A stretch of 13,331 nucleotides of DNA from Pyrobaculum sp. (GTDB lineage Archaea > Thermoproteota > Thermoprotei > Thermoproteales > Thermoproteaceae), in contig JAEMPK010000060.1 in assembly GCA_022759345.1 (NCBI GenBank), forward strand, positions 1-13,331. The letters run 5' to 3'. Shown piece by piece: positions 1 through 7,408 of the stretch. The position numbers were made by a program, and so were the translations under genes. The notes under the pieces were generated by a model. It was not told the DNA's origin and did not search any database. It was given only the letters and a program-made list of their open reading frames with translations. The first letter of the stretch is position 1. Every line of letters begins with the position of its first letter.

Positions 1-1629
1 CAGCTCAGCAAGACCTTCGACCAAAACGGCTTCGTCTCTGCCGTGTACGCGGGGCCTGACGTCTCTAAGATAACTTTGGTAAACACCGCGAAAGACCAAA
101 TAGAGGTCAAGGTGAGGGTCACCTACACCTACGTGAAGGCCAGCTACGTCCCGCTCAACGGAGACACCACTATCGAGATCAACGTGCCCGACGGCAAGCT
201 GGCCCAAGGCTTCAACGCCATGGCTAGAATCACCATCGAGCCTTACGCTCCGTTTGTGATCAAGGCCGTTGAGAGGCCGGACGGCACTCCTGCCACCGTC
301 TACAGAGTGGAGCCGAAGGTGGTGGAGATAAACACGCCAGGTAAATACAAAATCGCCATCGCCCAAGGCCAGCCTCTGCCCGCCGCCCTGTTGGTGAAAA
401 GTCTCTCTAAGCAGACCGCCTCCGTGGCGCCCAACGGAGAATTCGCCGTCACAGGGGCCGAGGTCGGCGTGCCCCAAGGCTGGAGGTTGCTGGGCTATGT
501 GGTCTTCGCCTACACCGGCGACGCCAACTTGGTGGGCAAGGAGGTAACAGGCGACATAAACATAGAGGGCGGCCTCGTCGACACGGTCACCGACGTGAGC
601 CAGAACATAATCGTGAGAAGCGTCTCCTACCTCATACCGCCTGTGTGGAACTTCAACATCCGCTACAAGATCGCCATAGTCTACGGCGAGCAGTTTAAAG
701 TCTCTACGAACCTGCCCAGCACGGTCTCCGTGATCTACATACCTATAGTGTACAAGGAGGCGCAGGTGAAGTGGCTCCCCGACAGGGCGCTGGTCAACGT
801 CACCGACGACGAGGTGGCAGACGGCCAGTGGACCGCCATAGTGATGCAATTGCCTGAGCTCGCCAAGATAGTGGCCATGAGGACGCCTGGCAACGCCATG
901 ATCTCCAACGCCACCGACGTGAAGCTGGTGTGGGGCGGCGGCGTGAGGGTGGCCTCCATCTCGCCTGACGGCAGACAGGCCTACGTGGTGGTGCAGATGG
1001 GCGACACCAAGGAGACCGGCACCTACACCTTTATCATCGACTGGAGGCCCATGCGGATACCGGTGGTAGACACCAAGGGCAGGCCGGTGTCGTATCTGTC
1101 GGCCGTTGCAGACAAGTTTGAGGCCGCGGCCTCTGCCGGCTATGTGGAGGTCAAGGTGTACAAGCCCGAGCCCTTCACCGTGGACATAAGCTACAAAGGC
1201 GTCAACGCGGCGCAGGTGGTGGTGAACTCGCTGATAGCCAACCCGCAGCCGGTGACGCTCGGCATCTACCAGGTGAAGGTGGTGGTGGTCGGCGCGTTGA
1301 ACCAGCCCATCGCCGAGGCCTCAGTGTCTGTAGACGGATTCCCCGCCTCCGGCAAGACTGACAACGCTGGCGTTGTGAAGTTCCCAGACGTGTTAGCCGG
1401 CACCTACAAGATCAACGTAGACGTGGGCGGCAGAGTGAAGGTCAGCGACACGCTTGAGGTCAACGGCGACACTGAGAAGATAATCAAGACGCCTATTGTG
1501 GCCATGGTCGGCGGCGTTCCCATCACGACGCTAGACGCCCTAGCCACCGCAGGCGGACTTTCGGCGGCCGGCCTCTACTTCGCACTGACAAGAAGGAAAG
1601 AGCCGGTCGCCGAGGTTGAGCAAATCTAG
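1..1629 (+). CDS. S-layer-like surface protein, C-terminal part (5' end outside window)
   Basis: The frame is open from base 1 without a stop, so the GTG at 43 is probably internal and the gene begins before the window. The visible 542 residues are rich in Val, Thr, Tyr and beta-strand patterns with very few Cys, as in extracellular archaeal proteins. Potential N-glycosylation sites are visible (NVT near nt 796, NAT near nt 907). About nt 1270-1440 encodes a carboxypeptidase-regulatory-like beta-sandwich repeat (pattern NQPIAEASVSVDG, then GKTDNAGVVKFPDV and AGTYKINVDV). The end has a hydrophobic segment (about nt 1530-1590) followed by TRRK and an acidic tail, which fits a C-terminal membrane anchor facing the cytoplasm. 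A T-rich terminator follows. I infer a surface-layer or surface-anchored protein; whether it is the main S-layer subunit cannot be told from this fragment. Confidence 0.7.
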   Translation, partial: QLSKTFDQNGFVSAVYAGPDVSKITLVNTAKDQIEVKVRVTYTYVKASYVPLNGDTTIEINVPDGKLAQGFNAMARITIEPYAPFVIKAVERPDGTPATVYRVEPKVVEINTPGKYKIAIAQGQPLPAALLVKSLSKQTASVAPNGEFAVTGAEVGVPQGWRLLGYVVFAYTGDANLVGKEVTGDINIEGGLVDTVTDVSQNIIVRSVSYLIPPVWNFNIRYKIAIVYGEQFKVSTNLPSTVSVIYIPIVYKEAQVKWLPDRALVNVTDDEVADGQWTAIVMQLPELAKIVAMRTPGNAMISNATDVKLVWGGGVRVASISPDGRQAYVVVQMGDTKETGTYTFIIDWRPMRIPVVDTKGRPVSYLSAVADKFEAAASAGYVEVKVYKPEPFTVDISYKGVNAAQVVVNSLIANPQPVTLGIYQVKVVVVGALNQPIAEASVSVDGFPASGKTDNAGVVKFPDVLAGTYKINVDVGGRVKVSDTLEVNGDTEKIIKTPIVAMVGGVPITTLDALATAGGLSAAGLYFALTRRKEPVAEVEQI

Positions 1630-1637
1630 AAACTACG

Positions 1638-1680
1638 TTTTTACCTTCCTAAACCCTCTTTTCCTCTCTTTCGGTTTTTA
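1638..1680 (+). terminator. T-rich transcription terminator after the surface protein gene
   Basis: Several T-runs and pyrimidine tracts (TTTTT, CTTTT, CTCTCTTTC, GTTTTTA) begin 8 nt after the TAG stop on the coding strand, with no strong hairpin. Archaeal termination on T-rich tracts is well known. The position before a new TATA box supports the call. Confidence 0.5.
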
Positions 1681-1702
1681 AACGGGTTAAACCCTGTATT
1701 CT

Positions 1703-1712
1703 CTTTTTATAC
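1703..1712 (+). promoter_or_regulatory. TATA box for the 114-aa unknown gene
   Basis: The sequence CTTTTTATAC is centred about 20 nt before the ATG at 1728. That spacing implies a leaderless or nearly leaderless mRNA, the same arrangement as at the other starts in the window. Confidence 0.55.
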
Positions 1713-1727
1713 AACTCCTTTTTTGTC

Positions 1728-2072
1728 ATGCCCATCATAAGGACCTACATAGATGAAAAGGGCGAGCCGAGGGCACGTATCGTGGAGGAAGACGGCAACT
1801 ACGTAGTTTCCATGGACGTGTTTAGGGAATTGAAGTCGCCCCCAGCCGACGCGGAGGTCATTCAGATAGACGAGCGGTACAAGATCTACATAAAGAGACT
1901 TCCCCTTCTAAGAGGCGTCTCTGAATTTGTCTACTTCCAATTCCTTGGGGGGGTTCAGTTGATAAATATCAAATACATCGGGCCCGACGACCCCGAGGTC
2001 GTTATACAAGAGCTAGCCAAGGCCTACCAAGAGGAGGTATCCCAACACGAAAAACCCGGCACCCAGCAGTAG
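1728..2072 (+). CDS. Unknown 114-aa soluble protein
   Basis: I do not recognise a family. The protein is small, charged and without membrane segments or Cys. It starts with a strand-rich stretch (MPIIRTYIDEKGEPRARIVEE) and ends in a polar, probably disordered tail (HEKPGTQQ). The ATG start fits the TATA box about 20 nt upstream. The gene carries a run of seven G at 1947-1953; losing one G would bring a TGA within a few codons. Its last 60 nt (2013-2072) overlap the 3' end of the convergent small membrane protein gene. The long open frame, the promoter and the upstream terminator support a real gene; the function is unknown. Confidence 0.7.
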   Translation: MPIIRTYIDEKGEPRARIVEEDGNYVVSMDVFRELKSPPADAEVIQIDERYKIYIKRLPLLRGVSEFVYFQFLGGVQLINIKYIGPDDPEVVIQELAKAYQEEVSQHEKPGTQQ

Positions 2073-2204
2073 AATAGCCAGAACCTCCGTGGCCTTAGGC
2101 TTGTTGTGCCCAGGCGGCGACCTCAGGACGAGCGCCATGTAGGTGAGAGTCACTATCAGGATGTAGATTAAAGTCGCGGCTATTAAAGCAACAAGGGCTT
2201 TCAC
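2013..2204 (-). CDS. Small two-helix membrane protein (63 aa)
   Basis: The minus-strand frame is open further upstream to 2285, but a TATA box at 2223-2234 lies inside that extension and is centred about 24 nt before the GTG at 2204. I therefore start the gene at this GTG (MKALVALIAATLIYILIV...). The product is two hydrophobic helices (about residues 2-26 and 41-62) joined by a polar basic loop (RSPPGHNKPKATE). No family is recognised. It is transcribed divergently from the GH57 gene and converges on the 114-aa gene, whose last 60 nt it overlaps. The clean two-helix pattern and correctly spaced promoter make it credible despite its size. A role in the membrane is all that can be inferred. Confidence 0.6.
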   Translation of the reverse strand: MKALVALIAATLIYILIVTLTYMALVLRSPPGHNKPKATEVLAILLLGAGFFVLGYLLLVGLG

Positions 2205-2222
2205 AAAGTCTCGACTTCGTTG

Positions 2223-2234
2223 TTTTATAAATAG
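2223..2234 (-). promoter_or_regulatory. TATA box for the small membrane protein gene
   Basis: On the minus strand this reads CTATTTATAAAA. Its centre is about 24 nt before the GTG at 2204, which decides that start over the in-frame codons further upstream. Confidence 0.55.
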
Positions 2235-2270
2235 TTGCGTCGTGGCGTATTGTCGTATCTCCACTTCATA

Positions 2271-2280
2271 GCTTATATAC
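2271..2280 (+). promoter_or_regulatory. TATA box for the GH57-MFS operon
   Basis: GCTTATATAC is centred about 23 nt before the GTG at 2299, consistent with leaderless transcription. Together with the minus-strand TATA box at 2223-2234 it forms a 95-nt divergent promoter region. Confidence 0.55.
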
Positions 2281-2298
2281 ATCAACTCGAAGGTTCAT

Positions 2299-3717
2299 GT
2301 GATTATTTTCCATCTTCATCTCTATCAGCCAGACAGATCCGACCCCTGGCTCGAGATGATCTTCCCCGAGCCCTCCGCATCGCCGTATCGACATTGGAAC
2401 GAAAGGATCTCCCACGAGTGCTACGAGCCGAACGCAGAACTCGGCAACTACAACTGGGTAAACTTCGACGTGGGCCCGCCTCTGCTGAGCTGGCTCAGGC
2501 AGAACCGGCCCATGGTGTACATGGCCCTCCGCGAGGCGGATAAGGCGGGGCTCGAGAGGTGGGGCTACGGCAACGCCCTGGCGCACCCCTACTACCACGT
2601 CATCCTGCCGCTGGTGCCGCGGCGCGACCGCGACGTCTTGGTCTACTGGGGCGTGGAGTACTTCAAGAGGCATTTTAAGCGGAGCCCCGAGGGCATGTGG
2701 CTCCCGGAGATGGCGGTTGACCTCGAGACGCTTGAGGTGCTTGCCGACAACGGTATCGCGTATACCGTCCTCACCCAGAGCCAAGTCAAGGGCAGGAGGG
2801 CCGGGGGGCCCTACAAGGTGGTCCTTCCCAGCGGCAGAAGCATAGCTGTCTTCGTGCGGGACGAGAGGCTGTCCGACGAGCTCGCCTTCGGGGGCTTTGA
2901 GCGGTTTGTCGAGGCGCTGAGGGGCGCATCTGGCGACGTGGTGGTTGCCCTAGACGGCGAGACCTTCGGCCACCACCAGAAAGGCGCCGAGAAGATGCTG
3001 GCTCAGTTTATCGCTCATCACAGAGATGAACTGGCGAACTTCGGCAGGCTGTACGAGAGTGGGTACCGGGGCGAGGTGGAGATAGTGGAGCGGACCTCTT
3101 GGAGTTGTCCCCACGGGCTGGGGAGGTGGAGCAGAGACTGCGGCTGCGGCGGGCCCGCCCCCTGGAGAGAGGGGCTGAGGAGGTTGATAGACTGGGTTGG
3201 GGAGACGGTTGACAAGGCCTTTGAAGAGCGGCTGGGGCCGGAGGGCTGGCGACTCCTCAGGGAGTACATCTACGTGTTGATGGGCGGCGACAGCTCGGGC
3301 TACTCCACAGAGCAGCTAAAGCTTTTGGAGGCTCAGAGGGCTAAGCTGGCGGCGAATACGAGCGATGCGTGGTTCTTCGCCCGCGTGGGGATCGAGTTCG
3401 GCATCGCGGTCAAGTGGGCGTTGAGGGCTGTAGAACTTCTCGACGATGCCCAGGCATTAGAAGAACTCATGAGGCGTCTCGGCGAATTTGTAGTAAATGG
3501 GAGGACTGCCTTGGCTTTTTGCCCCAGGCTAAGAGGTCCTTTGATGGCGGCAGTTATGTACGTGGCGTTATCGACGGCCGGCCAGACGCCGGAGAAGGTG
3601 GGGCCGTATATCGTAAAGCCCGTCGACGACGAATTTGAAGTGGTTGATACACGGACTCGGGAGGCTTTTAGATTTCGACACGACCTCTTGTGGGGGTCTG
3701 TAGAAAATTTAAAATAG
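2299..3717 (+). CDS. Glycoside hydrolase family 57 protein (DUF3536-type)
   Basis: Predicted cytoplasmic alpha-glucan-active glycosidase of 472 aa without signal peptide. Visible GH57 landmarks are the N-terminal FHLHLYQPDR motif (residues 4-13), MWLPEMAVD with candidate nucleophile Glu137, and ALDGETFGHH with candidate acid/base Asp219 (residues 217-226). The segment TSWSC-HGLGRW-DCGCG (about 266-284, Cys270, 281 and 283) is typical of the DUF3536-containing GH57 branch. The start is a GTG at 2299; the ATG at 2297 overlaps it but runs at once into TGA. The MFS gene follows 17 nt later, so both probably form one operon. Family knowledge points to amylolytic or 4-alpha-glucanotransferase-like chemistry; the exact substrate is not known for this branch. 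Confidence 0.85.
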   Translation: MIIFHLHLYQPDRSDPWLEMIFPEPSASPYRHWNERISHECYEPNAELGNYNWVNFDVGPPLLSWLRQNRPMVYMALREADKAGLERWGYGNALAHPYYHVILPLVPRRDRDVLVYWGVEYFKRHFKRSPEGMWLPEMAVDLETLEVLADNGIAYTVLTQSQVKGRRAGGPYKVVLPSGRSIAVFVRDERLSDELAFGGFERFVEALRGASGDVVVALDGETFGHHQKGAEKMLAQFIAHHRDELANFGRLYESGYRGEVEIVERTSWSCPHGLGRWSRDCGCGGPAPWREGLRRLIDWVGETVDKAFEERLGPEGWRLLREYIYVLMGGDSSGYSTEQLKLLEAQRAKLAANTSDAWFFARVGIEFGIAVKWALRAVELLDDAQALEELMRRLGEFVVNGRTALAFCPRLRGPLMAAVMYVALSTAGQTPEKVGPYIVKPVDDEFEVVDTRTREAFRFRHDLLWGSVENLK

Positions 3718-3723
3718 GGAGCT

Positions 3724-3730
3724 GAGGAGG
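3724..3730 (+). promoter_or_regulatory. Shine-Dalgarno site for the MFS gene
   Basis: GAGGAGG lies 4 nt before the GTG start at 3735. It is the clearest ribosome binding site in the window and sits before an operon-internal gene, matching the crenarchaeal rule that SD sites serve distal genes while first genes are leaderless. It supports the GTG start. Confidence 0.6.
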
Positions 3731-3734
3731 CGCC

Positions 3735-4958
3735 GTGAGGCTTACGGCGTCTTACACCCCCATCTTCGTGGCGCGTATAGGCTCGGGGGCAAGCGCCTTT
3801 CTGGTGGCTAAGCTGGCCAGCGGCGGCGAGCTGGAGGCCGGCGTGGTCCTCGCGGCCTATCCCTTTCTGGAGGCCCTCGGCGCGTTGATAGCCGGGCGCT
3901 GGGCGGACACCTTAGGCCGCAAGAAGACGTTGGTGCTGGGGTACATCGTCCGGTCGGTCGCCATGATCCTCTTGGCGTTGACGTTTTACGCCTGGAAAAC
4001 CCCTTGGCTTGAGGCTCTGCTCAACGGCGTGATCGGCTTCACCACGGCGTTTATCCTAACCGCGTCGCTGGCCATGGCGACAGACCTCACCGAGGTTAGA
4101 AACAGAGGCGTGGGGATGGGGGGCTTCGAGTTTGTGAACCTCGGTAGCTACGGCGTGGGCTACTTCGTCGGCTCCGCACTCTACGCGGCGTTGCACGGCC
4201 CCGCCGCCTACCTCGCCGTGGCGCTCTTCACGGCGGTCGCCACTCCGCTCTTCGCGGCGTTTCTCTCAGAGACCAGACCCGTGGCCCCCGCCGAGGGGAG
4301 GTTCCTTCTTTCCGTCCTGCCGCCTTCCGCCGTCGCCCTTCTGCCTGTATGGTTTGCCTTGACCACGATAATAGGCTTGGGGATCTTCGCGCCTAGGGTT
4401 CTGCAGGTGGGGAACGCCGGGGGAGGCTTGGCGCAACACATAGTTGAGAGTCTGGGGGAGAGCCTCGTGGTGGGTCTCCTATTCATCGGGGCCTTGGCGG
4501 TGCTGGGGGCTGGAGCCATCTTCTTCGGGAGGCTCGCCGACAGGTGGGGCCGCGTGAAGACCTTCAGGCTGGGGCTGGTCGGCGGTCTCCTGGCCTTGGT
4601 GGTGCTCAACGCGGCGCTTTACCTCGGCCTCGACCCGGTGGAGGCGGTGGCGTTAACGGGGCCGCTCCTCTTCTTGACCTCGGCCATCGGGCCTAGCATA
4701 CTGGCGTTGATAGGCGACGAGGCCAACATCATGTACAGAGGCACGGTGATGGGCATCTACAGCGTCGTGATGGGCCTCGGCATAGGCGTGGGCAACCTCC
4801 TCGGCGGCTTTGTGGCATCGGCGTACCGCCACGTGGCGCTCAACGGCCTGGCCGCCGCCGCGTTGGGCGTATACGCCGTAATGACGGCGTTGCACGTGGC
4901 GTTGCTGAGGACCTACGGCATATATCTGAGAGACGCGGCGCCGCAGGTGGCGCGTTAG
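3735..4958 (+). CDS. Major facilitator superfamily transporter
   Basis: The product is a 407-aa polytopic membrane protein with about 12 hydrophobic segments in two halves. The MFS motif A appears in both: GRWADTLGRKK after helix 2 (residues 54-64) and GRLADRWGRVK (265-275) at the equivalent place in the second half. The loop between the halves (about 180-190) is short and polar. It starts with GTG directly after a strong Shine-Dalgarno site, 17 nt after the GH57 stop, so it is likely co-transcribed with the glycosidase. The substrate cannot be read from the sequence. Co-expression with a glucan-active enzyme makes a sugar or small oligosaccharide possible, but drug/metabolite exporters share the same fold. 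Confidence 0.85.
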   Translation: MRLTASYTPIFVARIGSGASAFLVAKLASGGELEAGVVLAAYPFLEALGALIAGRWADTLGRKKTLVLGYIVRSVAMILLALTFYAWKTPWLEALLNGVIGFTTAFILTASLAMATDLTEVRNRGVGMGGFEFVNLGSYGVGYFVGSALYAALHGPAAYLAVALFTAVATPLFAAFLSETRPVAPAEGRFLLSVLPPSAVALLPVWFALTTIIGLGIFAPRVLQVGNAGGGLAQHIVESLGESLVVGLLFIGALAVLGAGAIFFGRLADRWGRVKTFRLGLVGGLLALVVLNAALYLGLDPVEAVALTGPLLFLTSAIGPSILALIGDEANIMYRGTVMGIYSVVMGLGIGVGNLLGGFVASAYRHVALNGLAAAALGVYAVMTALHVALLRTYGIYLRDAAPQVAR

Positions 4959-4959
4959 G

Positions 4960-4968
4960 TTTATAAAC
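4960..4968 (+). promoter_or_regulatory. TATA box for the PLP enzyme gene
   Basis: TTTATAAAC begins immediately after the MFS stop codon, about 31 nt before the GTG at 4995. The predicted transcript start is near 4987-4991, leaving a leader of at most a few nucleotides. Confidence 0.55.
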
Positions 4969-4994
4969 ATCCACAAACGGCTCGTCGTGCTGGG

Positions 4995-5990
4995 GTGTGT
5001 CTTCGACACTACGAGGAGTTCATAAGGTCCGGCTTCTACAAGGTCCACAGTAGAGAGGTTGCTGGGTGTTTCTCTGCGCTTCTCGACAGGCCGGTGGAGG
5101 TGGGCGAGGTGGTGCGGCTGGAGGAGCTTATGCCGAAGCCCAGTCTCCACAGAGTGTTCAACAGCTCTCTCGAGCTCCTCACGGGGGGCTGGCCCACGCC
5201 GTTGCTGAAGGTGTCCGGCCCACCCCGCGAGGCGTATGCCAAACTTGAGTGGTTCAACCCCTTCAGCGCCAGCGTGAAGGACAGGACCACCTACTACTTG
5301 ATTAAGTCGGTTGGGGGCGACCGGCTGGTGGAGGTCTCCAGCGGCAACGTGGCGGTCGCCCTGGCGGCTTTAGGCAACGTGCTGGGCAAAAGGGTGAAGC
5401 TCTACATCCCCACGGCGGGGAGGTACGTGGCTCCCCTCCTCGACTTCCTCGGCGCCGAGTATCAGATTCTAGACGTCTCCATGACCGTGGAGGCGCTTGA
5501 GCACCTACAGAAGGACATAAGAGAAGGCGCGGTGCATCCAAACCAGTTCGGCAACGACATGAACTTCGTGGCCCACCTCAGAACCGCCGCGGAGCTGGAC
5601 TGGCAACTGTCGGCTGTGGACAGGAGGCCGGACTACATCGTCGCGGGGCTCGGCACATCTGGCCACGCCTCGGCGCTGGGGTTTTACTTCGGCGTTAGGT
5701 ACGGCACTAGGCTCATAGGTGTACAGCCCAGAGACTGGATACCGGGCATCCGGCGGGTGGAGACGGGGATGAAGTGGCTTTCTTTGATCAACGCCGAGGT
5801 CGTCGACGTGTCGCTGAGGGAGGCGCTGGAGGGGGTCCGGGAGTTCGCCAAGAGGACCGGACTTTTGATAGGGCCCAGCGCCGGCGCGGTGTATAAGGCC
5901 TTCACCGCCCAGAGACGCGACGGCGTCTACGTTTTAATATTCCCCGACAACTTGATGAAGTACACACCTCTGCTGGAGCAGTTGCGCTAG
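4995..5990 (+). CDS. PLP-dependent cysteine synthase family enzyme (possible O-phosphoserine sulfhydrylase)
   Basis: This is a fold-type II PLP enzyme of 331 aa. Key features are SVKDR with the Schiff-base Lys95, SSGNVA (115-120) as substrate loop, GLGTSGHASA (218-227) as phosphate cup, and GPSAGAV (293-299) with Ser295 for the pyridine nitrogen. About 65 residues precede the core WPTPLLKV, longer than in bacterial O-acetylserine enzymes and reminiscent of archaeal O-phosphoserine sulfhydrylases. The segment WIPGIRRVETG (248-258) carries two Arg that could bind a substrate phosphate; this is inference. The likely role is cysteine biosynthesis from phosphoserine or a related beta-replacement. 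GTG 4995 is the only suitable in-frame start between the TATA box and the conserved N-terminus; a GTG at 4987 in another frame reaches TAA after 12 codons. Confidence 0.8.
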   Translation: MCLRHYEEFIRSGFYKVHSREVAGCFSALLDRPVEVGEVVRLEELMPKPSLHRVFNSSLELLTGGWPTPLLKVSGPPREAYAKLEWFNPFSASVKDRTTYYLIKSVGGDRLVEVSSGNVAVALAALGNVLGKRVKLYIPTAGRYVAPLLDFLGAEYQILDVSMTVEALEHLQKDIREGAVHPNQFGNDMNFVAHLRTAAELDWQLSAVDRRPDYIVAGLGTSGHASALGFYFGVRYGTRLIGVQPRDWIPGIRRVETGMKWLSLINAEVVDVSLREALEGVREFAKRTGLLIGPSAGAVYKAFTAQRRDGVYVLIFPDNLMKYTPLLEQLR

Positions 5991-6019
5991 GTCCTCTTCT
6001 TCAGCACGAGGAGCTCCGT

Positions 6020-6662
6020 CTACCGTCCGCCGCAGCCGTCCACGGTGACGGTCCCCACCACGTCGTACTGGGCGAGGAGCTTGTCGAGGTCCGGCCCCGG
6101 CGACTTGATCCTGATGTTCTTGAGGTCTATGTCCACGGCGCCGCAGGTCAGACACACCCCAACCGCCTTGTCCAACGCGTTGGAGGCGCAGATGTAGCGG
6201 GCCCTGGGCGCGAGGTGGGCCACCCTGTCCCAGTCCATCAACGAGTTGAAAACCACGGCGACCGACTTGGCCTGCGGCACTTCGCCCCGGAAGGGCTCCA
6301 GCCTCTTGGCGAGCCCCTCCAGCCTCCTCAAAGGCACATTTTCTGTGTAGAGCACAACCTCTCCCCTGTTGATCACAGAGATGGCGTCCGGCGTCAAGAC
6401 GTCGCCGGCGGCGTCCACTAGGTAGACGCCCTCCAGCTCGGGCAGAAGCTTCTCGAGCCTCACCCTGTGCAGAAGCCCCCGGCACCATGAAGCTCTCCAC
6501 GTAGCCCTGCCGCCGCAGGGCCACCAACGCCGTCCTCAACGTCCTCACAGCGAGGCCCGTGTCTCTTTGAATCTCTTCGAAGGTGAACTACACCTTGCCG
6601 TGGTACACCAGCTCAAAGGCCATGTAGTAAAGCACAAGCCTCTGCGCCGGGGTGAAGCTCGC
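6020..6662 (-). pseudogene. Decayed winged-helix regulator with C-terminal domain of unknown function
   Basis: On the minus strand, after the E1 gene, comes a clear winged-helix segment (SFTPAQRLVLYYMAFEL, then FTFEEIQRDTGLAVRTLRTAL and RRQGYVESF). It has no ATG, GTG or TTG after the upstream in-frame TAA (6677-6675) until well inside the helix. A TAG at 6590-6588 interrupts it between GKV and FTFEEI. The frame then shifts at a run of five G (plus-strand CCCCC, 6476-6480). With four G it would read VPGLLHRVRLEKLLPEL straight into the second domain, which is open from 6463 (GTG) to the TAG at 6022-6020. That domain has a CLTCG motif but no family I recognise. Past this TAG the same frame adds TELLVLKKRT and ends at a TAG (5989-5987) overlapping the PLP gene stop. 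The 147-aa piece (6463-6020) might still be made on its own. Sequencing error cannot be excluded for single lesions. Confidence 0.65.
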
Positions 6663-6682
6663 AGTTACGTCGGTTTAAAAAA

Positions 6683-7408
6683 CTATACGCCGCAGACGGG
6701 GCACGAGGGGTTCCGCGCCACCTCCAACACGTCGAAGGCCATATGCTTCAGATCGACGACCAGCAACTTCCCGGCGAGGGCCGGCTTGCCGAGCGCCGCG
6801 TTGAACACCTCAAGCGCCATGAGGGAGGCGACGACGCCGGCAGCAGGGCCGAGGACTGGGCAGAAGCCTGCTGTGCATGTAGGCAGGGACTTGAAGCGGC
6901 CGAAGAGGTCTTCGAGACAGGGAGTCGCCCGGGGCACCACAGTCGTGACGTGGCCGTACCACTCCTGCACGGCGCCGTGTACCAAGACCCTCCCGCGCCT
7001 CACCGCGGCGGCGTTGACCACATGCCTCGCCGCCCAGTTGTCGAGGGCGTCAACTGCGATGTCCACCTCCTTCAGCACCCCCTCGGCGAGGTCCGGGCTT
7101 ATGGGCTCGGCCACCGGCACCACCTCCACCTCGGGGTTCACCGCCCTGAGCGCCTTGGCGGCGGCCTCGGCCTTGGGCTTCCCCACGTCTTCTGTGGTGT
7201 AGAGTATCTGCCGATGCAGATCGGGCAGGGAGACAGTGTCGAAGTCTATGAGCAAGACGCGTTTGAAGCCGCCGCCAACCACGTACCGAGCCACCAAAGT
7301 CCCAAGCCCCCCCACGCCGAATACCGCAACAGACGTGTTCCTTATCTTTCTCTGCCCCTCTTCGCCTACTACGGGGATCTGTCTACTGTACCGGTCTAGT
7401 ACTTTCAT
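6683..7408 (-). CDS. ThiF/MoeB/HesA-family E1-like adenylyltransferase
   Basis: This 241-aa enzyme is predicted to adenylate the C-terminal Gly of a ubiquitin-like or sulfur-carrier protein (MoaD, ThiS or SAMP type). Seen: RYSRQ at 6-10, the nucleotide loop GVGGLG (31-36), DFDTVSLPDLHRQ (55-67) with the adenylation Arg, GKPKAEAA (76-83), and DALDNWAARH (120-129). The late region has Cys178 and Cys183 (PTCTAGFCPVLGP) as candidate catalytic cysteines and ends with CPVCGV, half of the usual zinc site. The other half is normally CxxC; here it is CLED (Cys164), so one ligand appears missing or replaced by Asp167. Its ATG overlaps the TGA of the upstream 48-aa gene, showing translational coupling. 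The length is typical. The carrier-protein partner is not in the window. Confidence 0.85.
   Translation of the reverse strand: MKVLDRYSRQIPVVGEEGQRKIRNTSVAVFGVGGLGTLVARYVVGGGFKRVLLIDFDTVSLPDLHRQILYTTEDVGKPKAEAAAKALRAVNPEVEVVPVAEPISPDLAEGVLKEVDIAVDALDNWAARHVVNAAAVRRGRVLVHGAVQEWYGHVTTVVPRATPCLEDLFGRFKSLPTCTAGFCPVLGPAAGVVASLMALEVFNAALGKPALAGKLLVVDLKHMAFDVLEVARNPSCPVCGV

Noticed and set aside
5987..6662. TAG read as an amino acid (pyrrolysine-like recoding) in the broken regulator
   Set aside because: TAG is the normal stop of most genes in the window, and the same gene also lacks a start and has a frameshift, so decay is simpler.
6567..7399. Long plus-strand open frames of 211 and 218 aa opposite the E1 gene
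   Set aside because: They are antisense shadows of the well-supported E1 enzyme, with low-complexity Arg/Ala/Thr- or His/Gly-rich products and no promoter.
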